Assembly: GCA_947579665.1 (NCBI GenBank)
Contig: OX388345.1
Location: forward strand, 61,061,454 to 61,125,453
Direction of reading: 5' to 3'
Origin: Sympetrum striolatum
Taxonomy: Eukaryota; Arthropoda; Insecta; Odonata; Libellulidae
DNA: 64,000 nt
Shown here: positions 23,787 to 36,141 of the stretch, piece by piece
How the letters are laid out: every line of letters begins with the position of its first letter
Numbering within the stretch: position 1 is the stretch's first letter
Notes under the pieces: generated by a model
What the model was told of the DNA's origin: nothing
The model's database searches: none
What the model saw: only the letters and a program-made list of their open reading frames with translations
Made by a program: the position numbers and the translations under genes

Positions 23787-24227
23787 TCATCATAATCATC
23801 GTACTTCTGTCCGCAGACCGGTCTCAACAGAACTTGCTCCTCCAGGTTTCTCTATCCTGTGCCTCCCGTTTTAGAACTTTATATTCTTTTCCTTTTTTTA
23901 AATCGGTCGCATTCCGAATTTTCTTCTTCCTCTTCCTCGTTTCCCATCGATTTTTCTTTCAAAAATCTTCTTCTCTAGGCATTCTGCTCTTAGTATATGG
24001 CCTATCCATCTTGCTTTCCTTTTTCTTATGTTTTTGTATTGTCTATATGTTTCAAAATTACTTGTTCTTCTCCAACCCTCCTCAGTACCTCTTCATTTTT
24101 GATCTTGTCTGTCCAACTTATTCTCTCCATCCTTCGCCATAGCCACATTTCAAAGCTCTCCAAGTATTTTTCATCTTTCTTTCTCAACGTCCATGTTTCG
24201 GATCCATATAACACTATACTTATGTGG
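23787..24227 (-). mobile_element. 5'-truncated LINE 3' end, second LINE type (copy 2)
   Basis: This is the second copy of the LINE end. Here the 5' truncation joins unique DNA (AGCAAAAAC) instead of the next repeat unit, so this junction should be the original insertion boundary if the duplication is a simple tandem one. Confidence 0.85.
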
Positions 24228-27200
24228 AGCAAAAACAGTTACACCTAACTTTAAAATTCAACTAAGTCTCAAAGTATGATAAAATTTATGAATTGCCACT
24301 GAGGATAATTAAGCTGTTAGGCACGTAAAAATCAGAAATATTAATCACTTAATACCCTAATATTTTCCTTCTAAAGCATACAATGACTAATATTTTAATA
24401 ATATAACTATTTAAAATTTTTATGTTCAATGGAATGTTACTTTACACATAAAATCGCAAAAATAGCTCTAGGCATGGGTAAATTATTAACAGAAATTCAT
24501 GCAGTTAATAATTACATAATGTAGGTACGCATTTCCATCCTTTATAAAAATTTCTCACAATTAATGATTTCAATATTTAAAACGAAGTTCATCGGAATTC
24601 GCGATTTTGAACTATCCGTCTTGTAATGAAGCAATCTCTTCCACCCTCATAATAATTCGTCGTTGAATCATTATTTCTATTCTTTTGAAAGGCAGGAATG
24701 TATTATTCAATCAATATTTAAAAATTAGTAAAGTTTAACCAAATAATCATATAGTAAATACATCAACACATTTACAGGTCATGACATCATAGAAGCGCTA
24801 AGCTAATATGTTTAAATGCAGGATACCTATTATCATTATCTAAGCTACATATTACCAATATATGCTCTATCATTTCAAACTGCATTTACGATGAATAATT
24901 TTCTTCAATATGCATAAAGAGCTAACTTTCTAGAATAAAATTGAGCTCTACATGAATATAATTTTCGGATGCAGATTTTGGAATTTATTATCTTTATTTC
25001 CTGTACAACAATATTTCTGATAACAGAGATATTTATTTTTATACCATTTACTGTTTTTGAATTCCAAAAGTAGTCAACTATGTACCGATATTGCATATTA
25101 ATGATGCAAATTCATGTGTAAAGTGGTAAATCATAGGAAGATATGAAATTTAAAATAATGTAACAACAGCATACTCCTTCAAATTTTGTTATCCAAATAT
25201 AATATTTGGTGCGTATCATTCAAAATTGTTTCTTGTTAAAATATCCAATTTACAATCAGATACAATGTTTGTAATTTTCATGTCGAACGAGATAATGGAT
25301 AGGTATTTAGTTTTCAATATAGAAAAAGAACGGGCGTAGAAATCATCTAGTTATATCATATCTGATATTTTATTTTCTTTGGATGCTTAATCAAATTGAG
25401 ACATTAATAGTACCATATTCATTGACAGAGTTCATATTGTTTTTCGATACGTTTGTCAGTATTTCATATACGTATAGGTATTCACAATATAGGTTAATGG
25501 TATACGATCCCTCTAGATCAAACAAACTTCAACCATCGTTAACTAGTTGAGGCCTCTCCTGCTTTGTTTCGGATTTTCATTCCGAATGAAAAAGGGAGTA
25601 AGCACTTGTGATATTTTCCTTTGTGCGTATTCATTGATGCCCGACGAAAAAGGTCAATGGAAGCAAGAGGACAAATGTATGGCTGTTATCCCTTGCGAGC
25701 TACTCGTGAATATTTAAGAGCTTTGAGAGACCGGCTTAAATGTCGCCTAAGGGCTTCCGCGCGGCTCTTTTTTCGATTCGCGAGGTCAAAATCAGGGTGC
25801 GGATAATGTCCGCACGATCTAGAATTTATGCTAATTTCAATTCGGGAAGGAACTTACCATGCTAAAGAGCATAATATAAGAAGATCATATATATATATGA
25901 ACCGAATTATTGGCCACATAAGTGATAAATTAAATCTATGACACGCCCATAAATTAATTTTGCAGTGGAGAAAATGAGATAGAATTGAGAGGTCGATAGT
26001 TTAGACATATTAATTATTCGGATATGTTCAGTATTCTGTTGCTTCATAATCACTTTTAAGAACACCGTGAATAATAATTTGTTGTTGAGATGAATTATTA
26101 TTGCCTTTCAAATCCATTTTGATGAAACCAGTTATTTGAACATCGAAGTAATTGGAATATCCAACATTTATGATATTATAAAGCGAATAATGTAGATTAG
26201 GATTACGAGATTAACGTTAGCATAGGTATGCAAAAGTAAGCTGTAATGTGATAGCTATCATAGTTTTACCGGATTAAAAATTTTACCAAATCTTGCTGTT
26301 AAAATTTTATTCCAAAGTATTTCGAATAGGAGCTCGGTGAGATCTGTCGAACCGTAGATAATATTAGCCATAATATTATTCTGAGGATTGGTAATATTAA
26401 ATTTTATGTACTTATTACATGATTTTTAGAGTATAAATATTGACCAATTACTCCTACCGTTATTGCGTATTACAAATAGTTCATGATAGGGTGTGAGCAT
26501 ACTAGAATGCAGTGAAAAGGTACAAAGAAAATTGCAGGCGGTGCTTCATCCTTTCTATTTTTTCCACTGATTAATTTTTGCTTACGTAAATTTAGAAAAA
26601 TTGCAGATGCCTCACCAATGATTATTTCTCAAACTCCACTCTTGCATTTGATAAGTGAATTCTAGTTCCTACATTCCAACCAATCTGTATTAGTGCAAAT
26701 TGAAAATAAACTACTTTAAATGGGAATATTTAGCACTCTTAAATTCTAAAATAGTATCGCATAAACCCTTTTCTTAAAAAAATTCTAAGAAGATTGTGAG
26801 CACTACCCTTTACACTTACCTTTACACTATTAAGATTAAAATAATTTTGAACATCAGTTTTATAAATTCATTAGCCCAAATAGCAATTTACCACTTAGGG
26901 AATTTTTATGTTTATAATTTTGTTGAAAATGAACGAAGTGAGGCTTATTTCCTATCTTGCGCTCTTATAGGAAAATCTTTCCTTATTACGATTCCACAGA
27001 TTTTACGCATCTAAAGTTATTTAAAAAAGGGATGTAGGGAGGCAATTCCGGTGTCGCACTGCTATGTCCTCGTAGATGAGTTCCCCGTGTACCGAAGAGT
27101 GCCTTGAAATTTTTATTTACGGTTGCAAACGTCGGATTTCATGAACCAATCTGCTCTGCGTTCGATGAATACGTTAGCGTACGGTTTGGAATGAGAATTA

Positions 27201-30200
27201 TTCAATTCAGAACATCCCGCACGAATTCCTGGAATTGGTTTCCACTTCCATAGCAGTTTGCCAGGGGGAAACGTAATGAGCCAATGCCGAATGTAGTCTC
27301 AGAACTTCTATCGAAAACACCAATTCTCCCGTCCCTTTCGAGATGGTGTGTAAGCCAACGTTCTATACCGGACCGAATAAGCTAACTCTTCCGGTGTTTT
27401 TTTTATGAAATGAGGGAAGACACTCTTCTGTCGACCAATTAAAATGCAATAATATTAACTATTCAATGTAATTTACACTTAATATGAATCATAAATTATT
27501 ACTGCCGAATATCATCTTTCAACGAAGAGATTAACTTTTTAATTTCCGCAATGAAATAATTCAAGCTATACCAATTACCATTCCGTAGAAACGTTTAATC
27601 AACTTCCCTTACATCTCTTTATAAAATAAGCATTTTAAAGCTCCAATACAATTTTAAATAAATCTGTTTGGGAAATACAATTGAACAAAAGAAAATTGTA
27701 TTGATTGTTATTACAAAATAATCCCGTGAAATGAAATTATTCATGGAATATATTTATGACTCTGAAAAAAGCCGCTATAAACAGTATTTTTCTTTGACTC
27801 GGTTATATTTCATAAAGCCATATACATTTGATTACGAATTCCACAATGAAATATGAATAAAAAAGGTTAAAACGCAGAAAATAACGACGCATAAATTACT
27901 CAAATTGAATAAAATCAAAATATTTGAATTGCTTAATCGTGACGATATATAAACAAAGTAATGAAAAAACAAAATTGATTGAATATGATAATAAGCTCCG
28001 TTAACTATTTATATTGAATGTTATCAATTTGCTTCCGCGAAATAATTTAACATCATACTGAATAAAATCAATAGAAAATTTATTTTATGCACAACAGAAT
28101 CTTTATATCAAGCAGTTTCAACTCTAGCGATTCATCATAAATGTTGGCAATATTTTTTAAAATGTTTTTTCTAATATAAATTGGAGAGATTAAGTTGGAT
28201 CTATGATGTTGGGCATAATTCAAAATCCTCGATGTTTAATATTTGCCCTTAAAATTACAAATATAAATTTTATATAACTATATTGAAACGAAATATAATA
28301 TATTTAGGAGTCGTATGGGCAAAATAGTAAAGTATCGCACTTCGTATTAACTACTTGCGGTAATTTATAGAAATACGCATTTAATTTATTATATTACCCA
28401 TCTTCCAATCCAACAAAATAAATTCAAGAAACAAATACCCTTAAGCCTTTCAACGGGAAGAGAGAAAATTATACATTAACTGATCAGGTAAAATCTCTTC
28501 ACGAGTAATTTCCCTTTAACATATCGAAATACATTGCTGCAGAGACTTGGATAAAGATAACGGATACAGAAATATCCGTTGACTATCATCATGTAAGAAG
28601 GGCTATCTCGACATTAAATCATAATCAAAACTTGCATTATTAGTTGCAGCAAATGATATCTAAAGAATATTTTTGTATGCGCAATATAAAACATAGCTCT
28701 TAATCCTTCACTTTCCAGTTATGCATATCGACATTGTTTGCTAGAATTAATTACTTAGGCTGTAAAACAGGAAGTTAGTTCCTATTTCAATGGTCATCGG
28801 GCGTTTCCTAGCCTTTTGACGCGCAGGTACATTTGGAACAACAGCCAAAAGTGCGGATGGAGAAGCGACCCAGTTTTTATTCACTTGCGTCATCAACAGG
28901 TGAGTAACCTCTTGATGATGCTAGACACCGATACCTGGATAGGCGTACTGCGAAAGGCGACACTTTAGTTCAAAATATCGGCTATCTGACATAAAGCATA
29001 ACAGAGCATTTATCATCGAGAGAATGATTTATTTATATTTACGTAGGAAATTCTGAAGGATTTTGTTTATGGCTATTTTTTAATTCTTTTTTACTGTTCT
29101 CAAAAAATAACAGTCGTGTTATGAGAATCTGATAAGCTGGTTTAAATTCTATTACGGAGCATTGTATATTCACGAAAGAAAATTACTGGTAAAATCATAT
29201 GATTATATAAATTATAATTTAATTAAAATTACAATTAATTCATTAAAATAGCTATTTTTGCATGAAGTGAACGAAAACGCCTTTATAGCGACTAGCGGAA
29301 GTAAATATTGAAGAGATATCATCATTTATGTATCATTTCAGACATATCATTAGCAATTTACTGTTTCCGAAAATTCTAGCATGAAAAAGTAACTAAATCC
29401 ATGGAAAGGCGTGGAACTAATTCTAAGGGTTACGTAATAAGAAGAGAAGAGAGAAAGAACAGTTTTCCCTCTACACCTTTCAATGTTGCACATTCACATT
29501 GAATTCATAAATATCGTATTGATAAATTTTCTTGGAATTCGCTTCCTTTCCTAAAAAAATACAAACAAATAATCATAAAAATCAAGTCTTACTTGATTAT
29601 CAATTACATTTTCTAAAATCTCTTCTTTAAGTATTTCATTTAATCTATCAAGAATACTTTTAGATTAGATCGTATGGAAGTGTACACATACTTATACATC
29701 TCTTTCATTACATTACATATATAGATTCAGTTCAGCCATTCGATTCGTCGAGACTAATTTTTTCCGCTATTCACGGCTATCACGAGCTTCGTGCAATGCG
29801 CAACATCTTTTTTACAAAGCCAAGAGCAGTGATTTATCGCTTGTTTGCACGTAAAAACAAGTACCCATTTCCACACTCGTATGCAGAAACCATACAAATA
29901 GCCCGAACCACTTCTTCGGCCCAGCGCTTCGATAAACAGGGTATTCTCTGGTTTTGGTCTTCCGGTCACGCCTGAGATTTATTGCACCTCCGAGATGATT
30001 TAGAGGCTCACCAGAACGCAGCCTAGTTGGCTAACTATGAAACCTTGAACCTTCTCGGTGGATTTTCGAGGACGTAAATCAATTAGGTTTAGCGCGAGAG
30101 CATACGCAACAAAACGACTTGTAATCTACGGAGCTTAAAATGACTTGATTATCTTTGGGCCTGCGCTAATGGGAAGAGATACCAGGAAAATACAACGCGC

Positions 30201-30494
30201 AAAATTTCATATTTTATTTTCGTACTTAATCAAAATAATTTAAACGAACTTATCCGATTCTATCCGATTCGCTGGCCAGCAGTATCTCTAGAAGAAAATG
30301 CAATGAATAACCTACAATACTTATTATCGAGGACATCAATCGCCTGTATTACTATTAAGATAAACATACCCAAAGGAAAACGGACTTGAAAAATGTCTGA
30401 AGGGGCCGGGAAAGTCCTTGGGAATTTTCCTGGGTGCACACCCTTATGTGCAGTTAACCCTTAACTCTTTCAAAAACAAACATACTTTAGAGGA
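24228..30494 (+). other. Unique AT-rich DNA, few landmarks
   Basis: Long AT-rich stretch with three GC-richer islands at 25.56-25.83, 27.03-27.42 and 29.75-30.13 kb and the exon-like segment at 28.83 kb. The frames in the islands (61-72 codons) are unrecognised. No tRNA or clear transposon end was found. Confidence 0.5.
28827..28899 (+). other. Candidate 73-nt internal exon
   Basis: A pyrimidine-containing acceptor (CCTTTTGACGCGCAG) precedes 73 nt of locally GC-rich sequence open in all three frames, ending in a strong donor (CAACAG then GTGAGTA). One frame reads TFGTTAKSADGEATQFLF, and none matches a family I recognise. The surroundings from 27.5 to 30 kb are extremely AT-rich, so the compositional island with matched splice sites is noticeable. 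An unspliced origin is equally possible. Confidence 0.25.
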
Positions 30495-30780
30495 ATTACT
30501 GAGGCTTAATGAACTAATAAATTTAGAGAAAGTACGTTCTCAAGAGATGTAGTCTAAATTATGCGTCCTCCATGACAAATAGTCCGTTCAGACACTGCGA
30601 GGAAGATCAAGGATATAGTTGCTTGAACAAGTCTTTTCAAAAATTCATTTATTCTTCGAACGATACGCGAAAGCAACAGATTGGGGATGTAGAATCATAG
30701 CGCATTCTAACCATAAGCCGAAAGGTGGTTTGTAGGATACATATGTACTATACATATATCACTAGTATATGTGTATGATG
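30495..30780 (+). mobile_element. Decayed CR1/jockey-like LINE 3' end
   Basis: Frames across this stretch give LNELINLEKVRSQEM, then DTARKIKDI, LFKNSFILRTIRESNRLG, and AERWFVGY near a GCCGAAAGGTGG motif. The order and spacing match the LINE at 48.2-48.8 kb, with several stops and frameshifts. The tail has degenerated into an AT-rich palindromic patch (30735-30770). Confidence 0.6.
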
Positions 30781-31359
30781 TGATGATCACTTTCACCTTA
30801 AATGGAAATATAGGTTTCTATTTCGTCTTTTAGAACAGAATTTAGAATATTATAACAATACATGTATCATGAGTCACTCTTGTCTCAGTTTTGTTAATTT
30901 AAGTAATATGAAAGACGTTATGTATTAGTAGGGTTACTATGTCAATATGGTAAGACATCGCAAATCAAAAATGAATAATATAACTAGGATGACAATCAGA
31001 TGTAGTTAAAAATATTTAAGATGCAAAAAACAGGGCATGGGCAGATCCTACGATTCACTTGCTTTTGTTTGAAACTTGGAAGATAAAACATATGCTTAGC
31101 TAGACGAACTTGCAGTAATACTCCCAAACACAAAATTAATTATTGATTTTTTTTGCTAGAAGTGTAACACAAGCTGAGATAAACGGCAGCGAAAGTCATA
31201 AATTCGGTACCGAGGGGACGGTGCCATCTTTATTGCTTTTATTCATTATTAATTTCAAAATTTTAAAGTATTTAACGCATTATTAGGGCCTTAACCTACG
31301 CTAAAGAATAATTTAGAGCTATAAATACAAGACTTAATACAAAGTGGCGAAATTCATAC

Positions 31360-31734
31360 ATTAAGGCGGAGGCGCCGAGTGCACGGCGCCACTTGTACGA
31401 CGCGCGCTCTCTATTTGGGCTGAATCTCGAAAACTACTACGCGGATCTTAGTAATATTTTATGAATATTACAGCTAATATCTAGTAATGTATTGATAAAA
31501 AAATATCAGAACAATAAAAAAATTGCAAGACTCCCTGATCACCTGTGATTACCGAAAAAAGGCCAAAAATGTTGAAAAGTAAAAACTTTGAGTGCGAAGC
31601 GGCACGTTCTCCGTTATCCGATTTAAATAATATCTTACATTATTGATTTTATAACCAAATGGAACATCTTTAAGGGGTGCCTGAAAGAATTTCTCAAAAT
31701 TTTTTTTTTCAATATGAATAAGGACCACCCTAGT
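31360..31734 (-). mobile_element. Solo hAT-like element end with GC-rich subterminal block
   Basis: Read from the right on the minus strand, the sequence starts CTAGGGTGGTCCTTATTC. It resembles the TAGGGTGGT terminus of the foldback element at 6195 and the YARNG end of hAT transposons. A translation-like stretch (LKDVPFGYKINNV) and a short GC-rich patch (31.36-31.42 kb) follow. No matching left terminus or 8-bp target duplication was found, so it is probably a broken or solo end. Assignment is tentative. Confidence 0.35.
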
Positions 31735-31826
31735 GCACATAGATGATAATAAATTTACATTACTTAGAAAAAAATTCGAAATATTTGTACTTTTACCACA
31801 ATTTATTTATAAAAACAAACAAAAAC

Positions 31827-31860
31827 ACAACCGGTTTCGACGATTGATCGTCATATTCTT
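31827..31860. other. ACCGGTTTCGAC-type repeat motif
   Basis: CACAACCGGTTTCGACG followed by the small palindrome GACGATTGATCGTC. From memory, closely similar motifs recur in dispersed arthropod repeats. It is probably a relic of such a repeat, and function is unknown. Confidence 0.3.
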
Positions 31861-32580
31861 ACTTTACTTAGGTGACATTCCCATATGAAATTTGCCACTA
31901 CAAAACTGGAGAGACTAGCGTTAGATAAATATGTTCGATTAGGAATTAGAAACGATCGGGAATAAAAGTTAGTGAACTCACTCTTATTCTAAAACAAACC
32001 TTCCAACATTAACCTCCTGATAGAGACTTTTAGTGAAATTGTTAGAGAATATAATATTCACTTCAATGCTAAAAGTATTTACTGATATCCCTCATTAAGT
32101 TCACTATGCTTGTCACAATGATACCGCTTTAAAATATTCGTAAAGTTAATTTGGGAAAGGAGGGGTACCTTTACTTATCCCATTTGCGATTCTTTCCCTT
32201 TTCCTCATCTAATTCTGTAGCTCCGATTTTGGGGGATATTATTTTTATTCCCATTCATTTTTCCCTCCGATTCATCGGAAAATGGCAGAAAAGGGACGGT
32301 TTAGAGGACCCTGAATTCGAATTATGGGGAACATAATTGAAGAGGAAATAAGAATTTGCGTGAGAAAGATGACATTCTCGTCAAAGAACCCATAGTTTCA
32401 CGGCAGCAGAAAAAGGGAAATCTTTTCGAACTAAGAAATGAGAAAGATCTTCTCTTGAAATTCCTAAATCTTATGCGTACCATGGATTGAGCAGAGATAT
32501 CTACCGAGCACATTGGCAGATAGTATTAGGTAACTATATTCTGATTAAATTAATAGGAAACTAGTTATAGTTACGTCGGT

Positions 32581-32690
32581 TTATCAGGAATGAATAGTCT
32601 TTGACGTCGAAATGATAGAAGTTATAATCCTTCAGTCAGTTAATATGGAATTAATAGTTTTTGACGTCGAAATGATTGAAATTACAATAT
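32581..32690 (+). repeat. 60-bp tandem duplication, two units
   Basis: The block containing TTTGACGTCGAAATGAT recurs exactly 60 bp later (32581-32640 and 32641-32690, the second incomplete), with roughly a dozen substitutions. It is an old local duplication in AT-rich DNA with no gene or regulatory assignment. Confidence 0.7.
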
Positions 32691-33922
32691 ACTTGTACTA
32701 CCAACTTTTGTTCGAATTACCATTGGTGCTAAAATTTATCTATATTTTGTATTGGGGTTAAGGCTAAGTTACAAAATTGATAAAATTTGAGGCACGTTCG
32801 TTTAAAATATTTTTACTGTCCTAAATTAGAGGATTATATAATTGTTATCTCAAGAAAATAAATGAGAATTTTATTTGAAGGACGTAACAGTAAAAATATA
32901 GCTAGAGATATAAACAATACTTAATACCAACAAAGACAACATTTCTGCTTATATATACTGTTTAAATTGGGGTTATGAATCAGATTGAGTTTTGACAGAA
33001 TTTTTCAAATTTTAATTGATTTGTTACTCGTAGAGTATTAATTACAGCATAAGTGCACTTTATCTTAAAATATATCGAACATATCCTTTTTCACCTTTAT
33101 TATTATATTCTTTCACGGATTATTCCTATTTCAGAATAGAAACGTTGCAAAATGTAATCCTATTCCTAATGAATAATAGGCACCTATAAATTTTCTTTAC
33201 TACATAAAAACTGATCCTCATATCATCTATAACAAAGAAATTCGGTAGTTTTGGCTTCTAAACATGAACTAACCAATTTTAATGAGAAAATTCATTTAAA
33301 CAGCCTGATAGATGTTGCCCCTGGAGAAACTAGTTGCAGTTAAAGAATATTTTAAAAATCTTCCAAGCCATAATTTTCAATTTTGTTGCAAGAAATTCAA
33401 CGGTTTGTAATAGTTTTAGGACATGATTTTTATCGTGAATATTTTTCCCTCATATTCATTGTGATAAAAACAGGCGCGTATAAATTTGGATCGAGCGATG
33501 ATGTGAATGAACGTGAGCTTCAAAACCTTCGCCTCAATACAACTGAATTGTCCTTAGATCGATAACTCGTCCGTATTTCTCTGAATGGCTCCTTCTTTCG
33601 CCTAATTTCTTGCGAATAGGGCGCCCCAGTTCGCAGAGGAGTTGGTGCAGAAATCGTTCAAGAGATGGCACCTGACTGCAACGCTCCTTTTCCGGCAGTT
33701 ACATTCCTTTTCTACATACTGAGTTCAATATAGGAAAACTGTTATGTATGATTTTATGCCTGATTTTGTATCATATATTTTACGTATACAAGTTATTTAA
33801 TGCTCTTTAATTATCCGTTTGTATTTTAAACCCAATGATCTGCAATAGTAAAACCTTCATCATTTAAATTTATAGTTAAGTCTAATCAATATGTCCTGGC
33901 TGTACTTCGTGGAACGACATCT

Positions 33923-33991
33923 TAAGTTGAAAAAAAACTAAGTAATTTCCACAATTTATTGTGGAAATTACTTAGTTTTTTTTTCAACTTA
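33923..33991. repeat. Near-perfect 33-bp-arm palindrome
   Basis: The left arm starts TAAGTTGAAAAAAAAC and ends CCACAAT; the right arm is its reverse complement with one extra T in the homopolymer, leaving a 2-nt spacer. The whole is about 69 bp. The direct repeat TTATAGTTAAGTC occurs at 33870-33882 and again at 33989-34001, overlapping the end of the palindrome. The arrangement suggests a recent foldback insertion or template-switch event. The near absence of a loop makes it an extrusion-prone hairpin. Confidence 0.9.
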
Positions 33992-34922
33992 TAGTTAAGT
34001 CCATCGGCGAATACCACTGATCTTGTTAAGGTTATAGTTTAGAAATTTTCCTCCTATTCTTGTTATCGTATAGTAAAACATAAAAATTAGAATCGGTGTG
34101 AAATCTAAATGTTCAGGCGTTACTTTGTGGAAAGCCATTTAAGTAATGAAGAAATAATACTTAGTAGATTTAAATAAACCACAAGAAGATGCTACTCGGG
34201 TAGCGAAACTGGTCATCAATAAGGAAATTGTGTGGAAATTTACGAAGTTTTATTTCTCCATTACTTAGAATTGGAGGTTCAAAAAAAACTAAGGATTAGA
34301 AAAACATATAAAATCGTAATAACGCAAGGGCAATTTATGGTATATTATAAAATTTTGCAGGATACGATGTTCACTGAACCCGAATGTATTAATTAAGAGT
34401 TCTTAATGTATGAAAAAGACCTTGGCCTTAAAAGTTATCAATTTTTGATTCTTATCCAACAAAATAATTATCTCTAAATGCCTCACGTTGTTCACTTACA
34501 CGTCCAAAATTACAGTGGAAAATAGCTGTAAAAAGTACGTAGAATCTCAACAGTTATATACTAATTGACATATATCATACTGATTGCGACTTAAAGAACT
34601 CTAGAGAAAATACAGATAGTCAATGTAAAAAAGTTTAAATGCAAACAAAAGGTGATTTATTGGTTCGTTGCTTTGAAATTTCGCTGATGATTCATTTTGA
34701 AATGAATGCATTGAAAATATAAACAGAAGATAGAAATTGAGGGCGATTTATCACACCACAGCGAGTTTGTCCCTTAATTATAGAAGCAAAGCAGGAATTA
34801 ATAAGTTATTGTAATATTCAAGGGTATTACCTATAATTACCTATTTAAGGGTACATACCTACCCTGTTTCGAGCAAAAGGGATGGCGATTGCCTTTCCAG
34901 TATAGTTGTGTACAGAATAGTA

Positions 34923-34999
34923 CACTCCTGGCCAAAATTAACGCAGCACCTCCCTAGCGATCCTTATGGCCGGTGCTGCGTTAATTTTGGCCAGGACTG
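34923..34999. mobile_element. 77-bp Tc1/mariner-like MITE
   Basis: Inverted termini beginning CAGTCCTGGCCAAAATTA (left copy CACTCC...) and ending GCAGCACC are about 28 bp each and flanked by TA on both sides (34921-34922 and 35000-35001), the target duplication of the Tc1/mariner superfamily. The interior is only about 20 bp. It is a minimal non-autonomous element or deletion product made of little but its two ends. Confidence 0.8.
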
Positions 35000-35678
35000 T
35001 ACGTAAATTTATATATACTTGTGTCTTTTCTCAAAGGTTTCTACATTCCCAATTATTTGAGATGAATTTGCAGGGATTAATATACTTTAGTATTCTTCAT
35101 ATCCCTACATCAACTATAGACGTTTTAGCTCATATGAAACATGAGTGGTTAAATTTTACAGCCATGAGGCTTTCAGTTAATGATAGAGATTTTTCATATT
35201 TATTACGTCATTATTACAAGAGTAGGATCACACGGTTGTCCTTACAAATAGTAGGGTTTGAATATTAGTGTAATGTTTATATTCTTTCAGGTATCTATTG
35301 CGTTTATTCACACAAAATAAAAATACATACGAGGTATTTGCGAATTATAGGCCTTGAATTATAAACATTTTTCCTTTGAATTAAGTTTATAACCATCGCT
35401 ATTTTTTGGCATTTTCAATTAGATTTAAGAAGGATAGAATATATAGCTACATTTGAAATCGTCTCCTTGCTAAGTTAAGTGATTTATTTCCTCGCTGTTA
35501 ACTGATATTGTATTCTATCTCTTATGAGTATCAAGAATATTTTGAATTCAATATGTGAAAGTAAACATCTCCAAAGAAAGGTTGACAATCGTAGTAGCCA
35601 ATAAAAGTTAAATAACCTCATTATAACAGTAGTAGTATTGTTAAAAGTGCTTTGACAGCTTAGGTCATATCGCACTTT

Positions 35679-35754
35679 GGCTCCCACAGGAAATCGAACT
35701 CGGGACCGCTTTCACCAAAGGCAAACGAGCTGTCCACATGACAATCCGGGAGCC
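35679..35754 (-). pseudogene. tRNA-like sequence, tRNA pseudogene or SINE head
   Basis: On the minus strand 76 nt are bracketed by a perfect 7-bp acceptor-like stem (GGCTCCC and GGGAGCC) and contain a B-box-like GAGTTCGATTTCC. The D arm and anticodon arm do not fold canonically: the best anticodon stem leaves an 11-nt loop and the T stem has mismatches. It is therefore unlikely to be a working tRNA and is more likely a decayed tRNA gene or tRNA-derived SINE head. No SINE body was recognised. Confidence 0.45.
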
Positions 35755-35866
35755 TCATTTAAACAATTTAAATAAGTCTCCCATAAATACTTAAAGATTT
35801 CTAAGATAATCATACATAAATCAAGATAAATTTCAAAACTAGGGAAACTTGTTTACATTGCCATTC

Positions 35867-36141
35867 AAACAAATACAGTTTCATATTGATAAACTCAGTT
35901 AAAATTTTTTTCTCATAGCGGTTTAATTTACTATGCTTCGATTGAATAATGAGGAAGAGTTGTGACATATTGAAGCAAATATCTCTTTATCTAGAAGCAG
36001 GTGAATTAATATCATTCATACGAATACAAATAGGTAATAGTATTTAAATTCTGTTATTTCTAAGAGGAAAATATTATTCCTCCCCTTAAAATCGATTATT
36101 CATGTTTGGTATCATTGAAATCAAGTGTAAAGATGTAATCT
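35867..36141 (+). repeat. Local direct duplication, copy A (about 275 bp)
   Basis: It matches 36789-37064 at about 922 bp offset with scattered substitutions; shared landmarks include TGATAAACTCAGTTAAAA, CTATGCTTCGATTG and AGAGGAAAATATTATTCCTC. This copy is also bracketed by a 24-bp direct repeat, CTAGGGAAACTTNTTTACATTGCC, at 35839-35862 and 36140-36163, which copy B lacks. It is noncoding and old. Confidence 0.9.

Larger units (their letters stand above)
14766..24227. repeat. Tandem segmental duplication, copy 2 (9,459 bp)
   Basis: This is the second direct copy, immediately adjacent to the first. It starts at the TGG shared with the left boundary and runs to the point near 24227 where TATGTGG continues into AGCAAAAAC instead of TTCATAGC. 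Unique AT-rich sequence follows. The right boundary coincides with the 5'-truncated end of a LINE fragment. The lack of visible divergence in AT-rich noncoding DNA implies an extremely young event or an assembly artefact. Confidence 0.96.

Noticed and set aside
26500..26570. Short stretch translating to ECSEKVQRKLQAV, like the LINE EKVQRKAVGF block
   Set aside because: Only about a dozen residues match and neighbouring landmarks of the LINE are missing; likely chance.
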